Of a stretch of DNA of 13,803 nt, positions 1-6,414 are shown in pieces. This DNA comes from DATARH01 sp038228485 (GTDB lineage: Bacteria > Pseudomonadota > Alphaproteobacteria > ATCC43930 > CGMCC-115725), in the NCBI GenBank assembly GCA_038228485.1, contig JBBRPG010000102.1, positions 1 to 13,803 of the forward strand, in the 5' to 3' direction. The position numbers and the translations under genes are program-made. How positions within the stretch are numbered: position 1 is the first letter of the stretch; each line of letters opens with the position of its first letter. Below the pieces are notes generated by a model. That model was given only the letters and a program-made list of their open reading frames with translations, did no database searches and was not told the DNA's origin.

Positions 1-1
1 A

Positions 2-994
2 ATGAGAAACACCTACCGTTTCGAGCAGCGCCTCTACGAGCGCACCCTGGGCGAGGCGGAAGCCAGCCCCGGCAGCGGCGACGGCCGGGTGTGGCGCGGT
101 AAACGGCGGCCGAGCTTTGGCGTGGTCGACGACCGCTCCGACAACCGCGTGTTCGACATGGACGAGGAAGGCACCGACGTGCACTTCCTGGTGCCGTCGG
201 TGTGGACCAGCATTTGCGGCGTGCCCGACGTGTCGCTCGAGGTCGGGCTGATCCGCGCCTACCACCGCCACATGGCGGAATTCTGCGGCCCCTATCCCGA
301 CCGGCTCAAAGGCCCGATCGTCGCCTCGACCCGCGATGTCGCCTCGGCGGTCGAGGAGATCAAGAAATGGGGCACGTCGAAATGGGCCGTCGCGGTGCAG
401 CCGCTGCTGCCCAACGACATCCCGGTCGACCACCCCGACCTCGAACCGATCTGGCGCGCCGCCGAGGATCACGACCTCGCCATCGCCCACCACAGCTTCA
501 CCTGGTCGGCGCCCTATTTCCCCGGCTACACCGAGATGTGGGACAACGTCTACCTGGCGCGGCTGTGCTCGCATCCGTGGGGGGCGATGCGGTTCATGGC
601 CGGGTTTCTCGCCGGCGGCATCCTCGACCGCTATCCGGGGCTGCGCCTCTGCGTGCTCGAATGCGGCTTTGGCTGGCTGCCGTTCTGGGTGCGGCGGATG
701 GACGAGCAGGTTTCCTATGTCGGCCGCACCGCCAAGCTCAAACTGCTGCCCAGCGAGCAATTCGCCGCCGGCCGCGTCTTCGCCAATGTCGAGGCGCACG
801 AGCATGCGCCGATGTTCGACATGGTCACCGGCGCCCTCGGCGACGGGTGCCTGATGTTCGGCTCGGACTACCCGCATTTCGAATCGTGGTTCCCCAACTC
901 GGTCGACAAGATCCTCGAATGGCCGAGCGTCACCGGCGAGCGGGCGAATAAGCTGTTCTGGGACAACGCCAATCGCTGCTTCAAGCAGACCTGA
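2..994 (+). CDS. Amidohydrolase family protein (Amidohydro_2), 5'-truncated by window edge
   Basis: This looks like the C-terminal 330 residues of a metal-dependent hydrolase with a TIM-barrel amidohydrolase fold (Amidohydro_2 type, related to decarboxylases such as ACMSD). Visible family marks are the HH pair at residues 163-164 of the visible part (a metal-ligand position late in the barrel), FLAGGILDRYPGLR at 202-215, LECGFGWLP at 219-227, and GSDYPHFES at 287-295, which carries the catalytic Asp (289). The N-terminal H-x-H metal motif that normally opens these proteins is absent. The Met at base 2 is therefore probably internal and the true start lies upstream of the window. The substrate cannot be named. 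It is followed after about 50 bp by a palindromic repeat that may help end transcription. Family call is solid; exact function is unknown. Confidence 0.85.
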   Translation: MRNTYRFEQRLYERTLGEAEASPGSGDGRVWRGKRRPSFGVVDDRSDNRVFDMDEEGTDVHFLVPSVWTSICGVPDVSLEVGLIRAYHRHMAEFCGPYPDRLKGPIVASTRDVASAVEEIKKWGTSKWAVAVQPLLPNDIPVDHPDLEPIWRAAEDHDLAIAHHSFTWSAPYFPGYTEMWDNVYLARLCSHPWGAMRFMAGFLAGGILDRYPGLRLCVLECGFGWLPFWVRRMDEQVSYVGRTAKLKLLPSEQFAAGRVFANVEAHEHAPMFDMVTGALGDGCLMFGSDYPHFESWFPNSVDKILEWPSVTGERANKLFWDNANRCFKQT

Positions 995-1042
995 GCGTCG
1001 CGATCTGGCGACCTAAGCCGCGAGCATCCACAATTATGTCCT

Positions 1043-1129
1043 CCCGCGGGCTTGACCCGCGGGTCCACGTCTTTATCAGCGAGCGACTGCTCGAACAGAA
1101 GACGTGGATGGCCGGGACAAGCCCGGCCA
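1043..1129. repeat. Three-hairpin intergenic palindromic repeat
   Basis: Three consecutive stems are visible. Stem one is cccgcggg (1043-1050) pairing with 1056-1063 around the loop cttga. Stem two is tccacgtctt (1064-1073) pairing perfectly with aagacgtgga (1099-1108). Stem three is tggccggg (1109-1116) pairing with cccggcca (1122-1129). The interior of the middle stem also holds gagc/gctc. Elements carrying the gggcttgaccc-type palindrome are common between genes in alphaproteobacteria. The 19-bp core of stem one recurs at 10530-10548 in inverse orientation. It lies between the amidohydrolase stop and the SRAP start and could act as a transcript end or mRNA-stability structure. Confidence 0.8.
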
Positions 1130-1164
1130 AGGGCGCAAAAGTGAAATCAAACGAGCGACAAGCG

Positions 1165-1857
1165 ATGTGCGGACGCGGACGGCTGACTTCGGACGTGACC
1201 GATATGAGCGCGATCTTCGACATCGCGCCCGGCACGCCGCTGCCCAACCTCAAGCCGAACTGGAACCTCGCGCCGACCGAGGATATCGCCATCGTGCGCC
1301 ATCATCCGACGCAACATGTGCGCCGGCTCGATGTCGCGCGCTGGGGGCTGATCCCGTCCTGGGCGAAAGACATCAAGATCGGCTTCACCACCTTCAACGC
1401 CCGCAGCGAAGGTCTCGAGGAGAGGGCCGCCTTCCGCGACGCGTTCCGCGCCCGCCGCTGCCTGATCCCGCTCGACAGCTTTTACGAATGGAAAAAGCTC
1501 GGCCCCAAGGAGCGCGAGCCCTATGCGGTGGCGTTGAAGTCGGGCGGCATGATGGCGCTGGCGGGGCTGTGGGAGATCTGGCGTTCGCCGGCGGGCGAAA
1601 ATCTGCGCAGCGCGACGATCGTCACTTGCCCGGCAAACCGGCTGCTCGCGCCGTTGCACGAGCGGATGCCGGTGATCCTGCCGCCAGCCGCGTGGCGCGC
1701 CTGGCTCGGCGAGGAGCCGGCCGGCCTCGCCGCGCTAAGGGCGCTGCTCGCGCCCTATCCGGCCGAGCTGATGGCGCTGTGGCCGGTCGACAAGCGGGTC
1801 GGCAGCGTCAAGCACAACGATCCGGGGCTGATCGAGCCGGCGGCCGCGCTGCTCTGA
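1165..1857 (+). CDS. SOS response-associated peptidase family protein (SRAP, YedK/HMCES-like)
   Basis: A 230-residue SRAP (DUF159) protein. The family covalently traps abasic sites in single-stranded DNA through a thiazolidine bond to Cys2, protecting forks and stabilising lesions for repair. The start is fixed by biology: ATG at 1165 puts the required Cys second (MCGR), whereas the frame is open further upstream to 1036 through the repeat. Expected active-site residues are all present: Cys2, Asn78 and Arg80 in FNARSE, Glu108 in FYEWKK, and His165 in HERMPVIL. WGLIPSW at 60-66 and the C-terminal SVKHNDPGLIEP are also typical. Length is normal for a bacterial member. No alphaproteobacterial LexA box (GAAC/GTTC pair) was found upstream. 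Function call is strong; SOS control is not shown here. Confidence 0.93.
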   Translation: MCGRGRLTSDVTDMSAIFDIAPGTPLPNLKPNWNLAPTEDIAIVRHHPTQHVRRLDVARWGLIPSWAKDIKIGFTTFNARSEGLEERAAFRDAFRARRCLIPLDSFYEWKKLGPKEREPYAVALKSGGMMALAGLWEIWRSPAGENLRSATIVTCPANRLLAPLHERMPVILPPAAWRAWLGEEPAGLAALRALLAPYPAELMALWPVDKRVGSVKHNDPGLIEPAAALL

Positions 1858-1973
1858 CAATTTCTACCGCTCATTGACCCGCGGTTGCCGCTCCCCACAT
1901 TTACCGGCGACGCCTTGACGACCGAGGCGTCTGCGGCCTTCGCGGAAGGCCAGTATTTCATGGGCAGGGGCCG

Positions 1974-2795
1974 ATGGAACCTCAAGAACGCGATCTGATC
2001 ACCACGCTGCTGGAACGGCTTAAGAGTGCGGGCGGGCAAACAAAGGACCCCGAGGCCGACGCGCTGATCCGCCAGGCGATGACGCAGATGCCGGACGCGC
2101 CGTACTATCTGGTGCAGACCGTGCTGATCCAGGACATATCGCTGCAGAACGCGCAGCACCGCATCGCCGACCTGGAAAAGCAGGCCGCGGCGCTGCCGCC
2201 GCCGCAGCAATCCACCAGTTTCCTCGGCGGGTTGTTCGGGCGCAGCCAGCCGACGGGAAGCGTGCCGCCGAGCGGCCCGTGGACCCGCGCGCCGCAGGCG
2301 GCTCCCCCGCCGCAATATGCGCCGCAACAGCAATACGCGCCGCAGCAGGGCTATGCTCCGCAGCAAGCCGCCGGCGGCGGCATGTTCGGCGGCGGCGGCA
2401 ACAGCTTCCTGCGCTCGGCCGCGGCGACCGCTGCCGGCGTCGCCGGCGGCGCGCTGTTGTTCCAGGGCATCTCGTCCATGTTCGGACATGGCTACGCCAG
2501 CGGCCTCGGCGGCTTTGGCGGGATGGGCATGGGCGGCGGCATGGGCTATGGCGGCGGCATCAGCGAGACCGTGATCAACAATTACGGCGACCAAGGCGGC
2601 GGCTATGCCGGCGGCGACTCCGGTAGCGGTTACGCCGGCGGCGACTACGGCGGTGGTGGCGGCGGGGACTACGGCGGTGGCGGTAGCGGCAGCGACTACG
2701 GCGGCGGTGGCGATAGCGGCTACGACAGCGGCGGTGGCGGCGGCGATTACGGCGGTGGCGGCGGCGACGGCGGCGGCGGCTCGTCTTCCTGCTGA
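1974..2795 (+). CDS. DUF2076 domain-containing protein with Gly-rich tail
   Basis: A 273-residue protein of the DUF2076 family, of unknown molecular function. Residues 1-75 form the conserved helical start (MEPQERDLI, then LIRQAM, PYYLVQTVLIQDISLQNAQ, IADLEKQ), predicted amphipathic or coiled. A Pro/Gln/Tyr stretch with three YAPQQ-like repeats follows at about 107-131. Next is FLRSAAATAAGVAGGALLF (145-163), a conserved Ala/Gly hydrophobic segment that could insert in a membrane, then ISSMFGHG. ETVINNYG (198-205) leads into a tail of about 65 residues built almost only from Gly, Asp, Tyr and Ser, ending in SSSC with a terminal Cys. No signal peptide is visible. The start has AGGGG a few bases upstream. 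A strong terminator follows, so it is probably monocistronic. Confidence 0.85.
   Translation: MEPQERDLITTLLERLKSAGGQTKDPEADALIRQAMTQMPDAPYYLVQTVLIQDISLQNAQHRIADLEKQAAALPPPQQSTSFLGGLFGRSQPTGSVPPSGPWTRAPQAAPPPQYAPQQQYAPQQGYAPQQAAGGGMFGGGGNSFLRSAAATAAGVAGGALLFQGISSMFGHGYASGLGGFGGMGMGGGMGYGGGISETVINNYGDQGGGYAGGDSGSGYAGGDYGGGGGGDYGGGGSGSDYGGGGDSGYDSGGGGGDYGGGGGDGGGGSSSC
2600..2785 (+). repeat. GGC/GGT-rich low-complexity tract encoding GGDYGGGG repeats
   Basis: The 3' end of the DUF2076 gene is an imperfect repeat of gactacggcggtggcggc-like units giving Gly-Gly-Asp-Tyr-Gly-Gly. Such tracts expand and contract by slippage. The opposite strand reads as poly-Ala/Val, which explains long but meaningless open frames there. 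Confidence 0.75.
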
Positions 2796-2826
2796 CCGCC
2801 CGAAACCCAAAGCCAAGCTGCTAACG

Positions 2827-2855
2827 AAAAGGGCCGGGTTTTCCCCGGCCCTTTT
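2827..2855. terminator. Rho-independent terminator, usable on both strands
   Basis: A perfect 12-bp stem, aaaagggccggg (2827-2838) with cccggccctttt (2844-2855), around a 5-base loop ttttc. It gives a T-run after the stem on the plus strand and, because of the leading A-run, also on the minus strand. It sits 32 bp after the DUF2076 stop and 15 bp before the end of the convergent DUF805 gene, so it likely ends both transcripts. Confidence 0.92.
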
Positions 2856-2869
2856 CCGTGCCAGGAACG

Positions 2870-3556
2870 CTAGCGCACCGGGTCGGGTCCGAACCGGTTG
2901 TCGCCGATCGTCCCGCGCAGGCAGCCGAACTCGACAAAGAACCAGATGCCGATGCCTCCGGTGACCAGGCCGAATATCGCCACGATAACGGCAAAAGCAC
3001 CGATCGAGGTGGCCGCGTCAGCCTTCCCCGCTGCAACCGCCATGACGGTTACCGCCAGCCAGACCATCAACAGGATCGTGAACAGAACCACGGGTATGTA
3101 GAGCGCCAGACACAGCCAGCCGGATTTGTTGCGGTCGTGTATGCGCTTCACCAGAATTGCGATGCTCGGCCACAATGCAACGAGCGAAAATATCATCAGT
3201 ATTACGCTGAATGTGCCGGCCACCGCGGTGTTCGAGGAACCGACTGCAACCAAGATTTCAAGGACGAGCACGATCACGAAATACGGCAGCATGAACTTGA
3301 GCCAATACTGAGACCGCGAAATCCGCCCCGACGGCGAAAAATAGAACGCGCCAAAGCTGGGCCGCACGTATTCCGCCTGGACCAGATAGATCTGGGTGGC
3401 GCGCTGGCCCTCGGGCTGAAAGTCGACGACGTCGCCATGCCGCGGTTGCGAGCGGCCCCGCCAGTCCCCGGTGGCGAAGTCGTAGCGGTTGCCGTCATGG
3501 CCGCTGATTGCGCCGGTATTGGTGTCCGGGTCGAACCCGATGACGTTACCCTTCAT
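2870..3556 (-). CDS. OB/cold-shock-like module fused to DUF805 membrane protein
   Basis: A 228-residue two-part protein. Residues 1-58 form a small beta-rich module starting MKGNVIGFDPDTNTGAISG, with HDGNRYDF, DWRG, GDVVDF and ATQIY. This resembles the cold-shock/OB pattern of turns and aromatics but I cannot show nucleic-acid binding. From about 70 onward it is a DUF805 inner-membrane domain: FSPSGRISRSQYW (73-85), about four hydrophobic segments (near 88-106, 114-136, 147-175, 184-210), VKRIHDRNKSGW (136-147) and the C-terminal GTIGDNRFGPDP. The ATG has AGGGGG upstream (cgcagggggccgccATG). It lies 101 bp downstream of the related gene 3658-4176 and may be co-transcribed. Base composition is lower in GC than the neighbours. 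Molecular role is unknown. Confidence 0.85.
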   Translation of the reverse strand: MKGNVIGFDPDTNTGAISGHDGNRYDFATGDWRGRSQPRHGDVVDFQPEGQRATQIYLVQAEYVRPSFGAFYFSPSGRISRSQYWLKFMLPYFVIVLVLEILVAVGSSNTAVAGTFSVILMIFSLVALWPSIAILVKRIHDRNKSGWLCLALYIPVVLFTILLMVWLAVTVMAVAAGKADAATSIGAFAVIVAIFGLVTGGIGIWFFVEFGCLRGTIGDNRFGPDPVR

Positions 3557-3657
3557 GGCGGCCCCCTGCGTTGCCCGCCGATGGTACAGGCTGCCGCGCT
3601 CAAGCGAAAGTTGCTAAGCGCCCGGCTTGCCACACACTTCCGGTTAGCCGGCGCGGC

Positions 3658-4176
3658 CTACCACATCCAGGACGCCGGCCGCTCATAGGGCAGCCCGCGG
3701 GAAATTGCCTGCATGCCTTTGACGCAGCGGACGATGTACCAGATCGCCACGAACATGAGCCAGAAGACGCCGATGACGATGATGATCGTCACCACGCCGA
3801 TCAGGCCGTAGAGCAGCCCGATCCAGAAGGTGCGGATCTGAAAGCGGTAATGGGTCTGCACCCATTCCGGCGCCTCGGCCCGGTTCACATAGGCCATGAT
3901 CAGGCCGACGATGCTGGTCACCCCGACCAGGAGGCTGACCAGATAGAGAATGTAGACGATGTTGGCGGTGTCGGCTTCCGTCGGGTCATGACGGCCGGCG
4001 AGCGGGTAGATCTGCGTCGCCCGCTGACCCTCGGCCACGAAATCGACGGTATCGCCGCGTCCCGGCCGGCCCGGCCCACGCCATTCGAGCCGCACGAAAT
4101 CATAGCGCTGACCGTCATGGCCGGTGATCGCGCCGGTATTGCTGTCCGGGTTGAAGCCGAGGACGTTGCCCTTCAC
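3658..4176 (-). CDS. OB/cold-shock-like module fused to DUF4870-like membrane protein
   Basis: A 172-residue protein beginning with the same module as the downstream gene (MKGNVLGFNPDSNTGAITG, HDGQRYDF, EWRG, GDTVDF, ATQIY; about 40 of the first 57 residues identical by hand alignment). Residues 66-160 are a small integral membrane domain of the DUF4870-like type: TANIVYILYLVSLLVGVTS (70-88), VGLIMAYVNRAEAPEWVQTHYRFQIRTF (90-117) and a second hydrophobic block 119-149, then VRCVKGMQAISRG. The start codon is GTG. It is supported by a strong Shine-Dalgarno sequence and by exact alignment with the ATG of the paralogous module. The upstream side is directly bounded by a palindromic repeat. Function is unknown; an inner-membrane location is inferred. 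Confidence 0.83.
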   Translation of the reverse strand: MKGNVLGFNPDSNTGAITGHDGQRYDFVRLEWRGPGRPGRGDTVDFVAEGQRATQIYPLAGRHDPTEADTANIVYILYLVSLLVGVTSIVGLIMAYVNRAEAPEWVQTHYRFQIRTFWIGLLYGLIGVVTIIIVIGVFWLMFVAIWYIVRCVKGMQAISRGLPYERPASWMW

Positions 4177-4180
4177 GTCT

Positions 4181-4187
4181 CACCTCC
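4181..4187 (-). promoter_or_regulatory. Strong ribosome binding site fixing a GTG start
   Basis: Read on the minus strand the sequence is ggaggtgagac followed by GTG at 4176. GGAGG lies six bases before the GTG, an almost ideal Shine-Dalgarno site, which supports GTG as the start of the OB-DUF4870 gene. The site abuts the edge of the palindromic repeat beginning at 4188. Confidence 0.8.
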
Positions 4188-4289
4188 CGTCATTGCGAGG
4201 AGCCCCAAGGCGACGCGGCGATCTCCCGCGGTAGAGGGTCCAGGCGGAAGGCGATTGCCCGCGCCGCCTGTCGGCGGCTCGCAATGACG
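4188..4289. repeat. Degenerate cgtcattgcgag...ctcgcaatgacg palindromic repeat
   Basis: Terminal 12-bp perfect inverted repeats (cgtcattgcgag at 4188-4199, ctcgcaatgacg at 4278-4289) enclose a GC-rich, partly palindromic interior. The ends match a dispersed intergenic repeat type common in alphaproteobacteria. It fills nearly the whole gap between the ketopantoate-reductase-like stop and the ribosome binding site of the next minus-strand gene. Confidence 0.8.
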
Positions 4290-4300
4290 ACATGGCGGGC

Positions 4301-5365
4301 TTACGCGGCCTTTTTGCGGTTGGCGTCCAGCCGCGCGTCGATCTGCTTGACCGTCGCGTCGACCACCGGGTGCTGCATGCCGAGCTGCTGGCCCAACAGC
4401 TGCACCAGCCGGTCGGTGCGCTCGATGTTGGGCGCCCCGTTGTTGAGCGCGCGCGCCGCCGAGGACGGGCGCACCAGCCCGTTGGCGGCGGCGGCGTATT
4501 TCTCGAACGGCACCAGGTCGGCCGGGTCGGCACCGAGCTTGGTGCAGACCTCCATCACCCAATTATAGACCGAGCGCGACTTGTCGAGGTCGGCGTGGAC
4601 CGCGTCCTTGATGTCGATCGCGCTGTCGGCGGTGACGCAGCGGTAGTTGCCGGTCAGCAGCATCGCCCATTTGGCCAGCGGCACGAAGATCGACTCGTGC
4701 ACCTTGAGCTTTACCGGCAAGTCGATCTCGCCGTCGCCGGGGTTGTAGCGGATGCTGTCGACGTCCTTCTGCAGGTTGCGCAGGATCTGGGTATCCGCAT
4801 CGGAGCCGAACCGGGCCGATTTGAAATTGGTCGGGAGGGTCACCAACAGGAAGTTGATCTTCTCGCCAGGCGGACGGATCGCCTGCGGGTCGGGGCTGCA
4901 CAGGGTCAGCTTGGCCGGGTCGAAATTGTCCCACACGCCGGCATCGGTATAGCAGGCGCGCAACGGTTCCATCGCAAGGCCCGGAATGCGCGCCATATAC
5001 GGCAGCGGCGGCATGTTCATGATCGACATGCATGGCACCTTGGCGCGGGCGCAGGCGTCGAGCAGCTCGCGCACGCCGGGCGAGCGGTATTGCGGCTCCT
5101 GCATCCCCAGCACGACGAGGTCGTAATCGGCCGGGTTGACGTCGCCGGTGCCGGCCGCCGTGAGGCTGCCCGGCAGCTTGCACGAGTCGAGATCGACCGG
5201 GGTGGCGCGGCCGCGGATCGGCATCCGCACATGGGCGCCGTCGCTGTTGAACGCCTCGACCTCGTTGGGGAGGCAGACCATCGTGATCCTGTGGCCGCCG
5301 AACAGCAGCTTTATCGCCAACAGCGAGCCGTACGAGGCCCCCATCATAAGAATGTTGTAGGCCAT
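4301..5365 (-). CDS. Ketopantoate reductase (PanE/ApbA)-like oxidoreductase
   Basis: A 354-residue protein with the two-domain layout of 2-dehydropantoate 2-reductases. The N-terminal Rossmann part begins MAYNILMMGASYGSLLAIKLL; the nucleotide loop is GASYGS (9-14), a departure from the usual GxGxxG. YDLVVLGMQEPQ (81-92) matches the next conserved strand. The C-terminal helical part has PLAKWAMLLTGN (229-240), whose Lys232 and Asn240 correspond to the catalytic Lys and Asn region, and RPSSAARALNNGAPNIERTD (299-318), equivalent to the SSM-x-x-D-x-x-x-GRxTEID motif but with the SM and Asp positions changed. It is longer than classic PanE (about 300). The ATG has a strong GGGAGGA upstream. Given the altered loop and motif, it is probably not the pantothenate enzyme; the substrate is unknown. 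Confidence 0.7.
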   Translation of the reverse strand: MAYNILMMGASYGSLLAIKLLFGGHRITMVCLPNEVEAFNSDGAHVRMPIRGRATPVDLDSCKLPGSLTAAGTGDVNPADYDLVVLGMQEPQYRSPGVRELLDACARAKVPCMSIMNMPPLPYMARIPGLAMEPLRACYTDAGVWDNFDPAKLTLCSPDPQAIRPPGEKINFLLVTLPTNFKSARFGSDADTQILRNLQKDVDSIRYNPGDGEIDLPVKLKVHESIFVPLAKWAMLLTGNYRCVTADSAIDIKDAVHADLDKSRSVYNWVMEVCTKLGADPADLVPFEKYAAAANGLVRPSSAARALNNGAPNIERTDRLVQLLGQQLGMQHPVVDATVKQIDARLDANRKKAA

Positions 5366-5485
5366 CGCTTTCCTCCCTCAACCGGATGTCATTCGCTGGC
5401 CGGACGATGCCGGACGCCGGCGCGTGAGGCAAGCCTTGAGCTTATGTGCCACAGCCCACCGCGCCTGCGGCGAAGTCGCAGTAAT

Positions 5486-5554
5486 CACAATGAGACAGTG
5501 AGGCGATGAGATGCCGTACCCCTAGCAATCTCGCTACCTCATCGCCTCATTGTG
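5486..5554. repeat. Bulged inverted repeat in the 5366-5583 intergenic region
   Basis: The arm cacaatgag+gcgatgag (5486-5494 and 5503-5510) is complementary to ctcatcgcctcattgtg (5538-5554), giving 17 pairs. The left arm is interrupted by eight extra bases (acagtgag). The loop is 27 bases. It lies 30 bp beyond the stop of the SDR gene (minus strand) and upstream of the ketopantoate-reductase-like gene, so it may end the SDR transcript, although no U-run follows. The rest of this 218-bp gap shows no gene. Confidence 0.65.
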
Positions 5555-5583
5555 AAATGTATCGGCGTTGCGCGCCGGATGCG

Positions 5584-6414
5584 TCAGCCGCCCGTGGCGA
5601 GAATAGCGGCCAAGGCGGCGCGGTAATTCGGATAGGCGAGGGCGACGCCGAGTTCGCGCTTGATCAGCGCGTTCGCGACCCGCTTGTCGTCGGCGTAGAA
5701 GCTGCGCGCCATCGGCGTGAGCTCGGCCTCGGCGAGCGGCGTCAGCGGCGGCGGCTCTATGCCCAGGAGCCGCGCGGCATGGGCAATGACCGCCTCCTGC
5801 GCCGCCGGCTCGTCGTCGCATACATTGTAAACCGCACCGGGCCGGGGCCGGGCGATCGAGGCCAGCAGCACGTTGGCGATGTCGTCGACATGAATGCGCG
5901 AGAAGACCTGCGTCCCGGCGTCGATGCGCTTGGCGGCGCCGGCGCGCAGCGCGTCGAAGGGGCTGCGCCCCGGACCGTAAATTCCGGCGAGCCGGAAAAC
6001 ATGCGCCGGCACCCCGGCGCTTTTCTGAAGGTCCAGCCAGCCGCCTTCCGCCTCGACCCGGCGCCGGCCCCGCGCGCCGGTCGGCAGGAGCTCGGAGGTC
6101 TCGTCGACCCAATCGCCGCCGCGCGTGCCGTACACCCCCGTCGTCGACAGATAGCCGAGCCAACTCAGCCCCGGCAGCGCGGCGATGTCGCCGCCATGAA
6201 GATCGAGAACCGGGTCGCCGTGCTCGTCAGGCGGGATCGACACGAGGATGTGGGTGACGTCGGCACAGGTGTCAGGCGGAAGCGGATGGTCGCGGTCGAA
6301 CCGCAGGCCGCCTTCGCCGCTGCGGCTGGTGCCGGAGACGCTCCATTTCGGCCCGAGCCGCCGCACCAACGCCCGCGCGCTATAGCCGAGCCCGAAGCAC
6401 AGCAGGCGCGGCAA
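5584..6414 (-). CDS. SDR family NAD(P)-dependent oxidoreductase / epimerase (YeeZ-like)
   Basis: A 276-residue atypical short-chain dehydrogenase/reductase of the extended (epimerase-like) class. MPRLLCFGLGYSARALVRRL opens with the dinucleotide loop GLGYSA (8-13). Further marks are STTGVYGTRGG (90-100) with the catalytic-type Tyr95, RLAGIYGPGR (141-150), SRIHVDDIA (172-180) and VYNVCDDEP (195-203). The classical Tyr-x3-Lys lysine is absent; Arg residues follow instead, as in YeeZ-type members. The start must be TTG at 6414: the in-frame codon just before it is the TAG stop of the MFS gene, and the Rossmann loop begins only eight codons later. This implies translational coupling to the MFS gene. 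The substrate is unknown; a nucleotide-sugar or similar small molecule is only a guess. Confidence 0.82.
   Translation of the reverse strand: MPRLLCFGLGYSARALVRRLGPKWSVSGTSRSGEGGLRFDRDHPLPPDTCADVTHILVSIPPDEHGDPVLDLHGGDIAALPGLSWLGYLSTTGVYGTRGGDWVDETSELLPTGARGRRRVEAEGGWLDLQKSAGVPAHVFRLAGIYGPGRSPFDALRAGAAKRIDAGTQVFSRIHVDDIANVLLASIARPRPGAVYNVCDDEPAAQEAVIAHAARLLGIEPPPLTPLAEAELTPMARSFYADDKRVANALIKRELGVALAYPNYRAALAAILATGG

Noticed and set aside
1036..1164. N-terminal extension of the SRAP protein from an upstream start
   Set aside because: It would translate the palindromic repeat and remove Cys from position 2, which the chemistry of the family requires.
1755..2816. Long minus-strand open frame rich in Ala/Val opposite the DUF2076 gene
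   Set aside because: It is the complement of GGC/GGT codons in the Gly-rich tail; no recognisable domain, and it overlaps a well-supported gene entirely.
4292..5509. 405-codon plus-strand open frame opposite the ketopantoate-reductase-like gene
   Set aside because: Antisense shadow with biased composition; the minus-strand protein has family motifs and a strong ribosome binding site.
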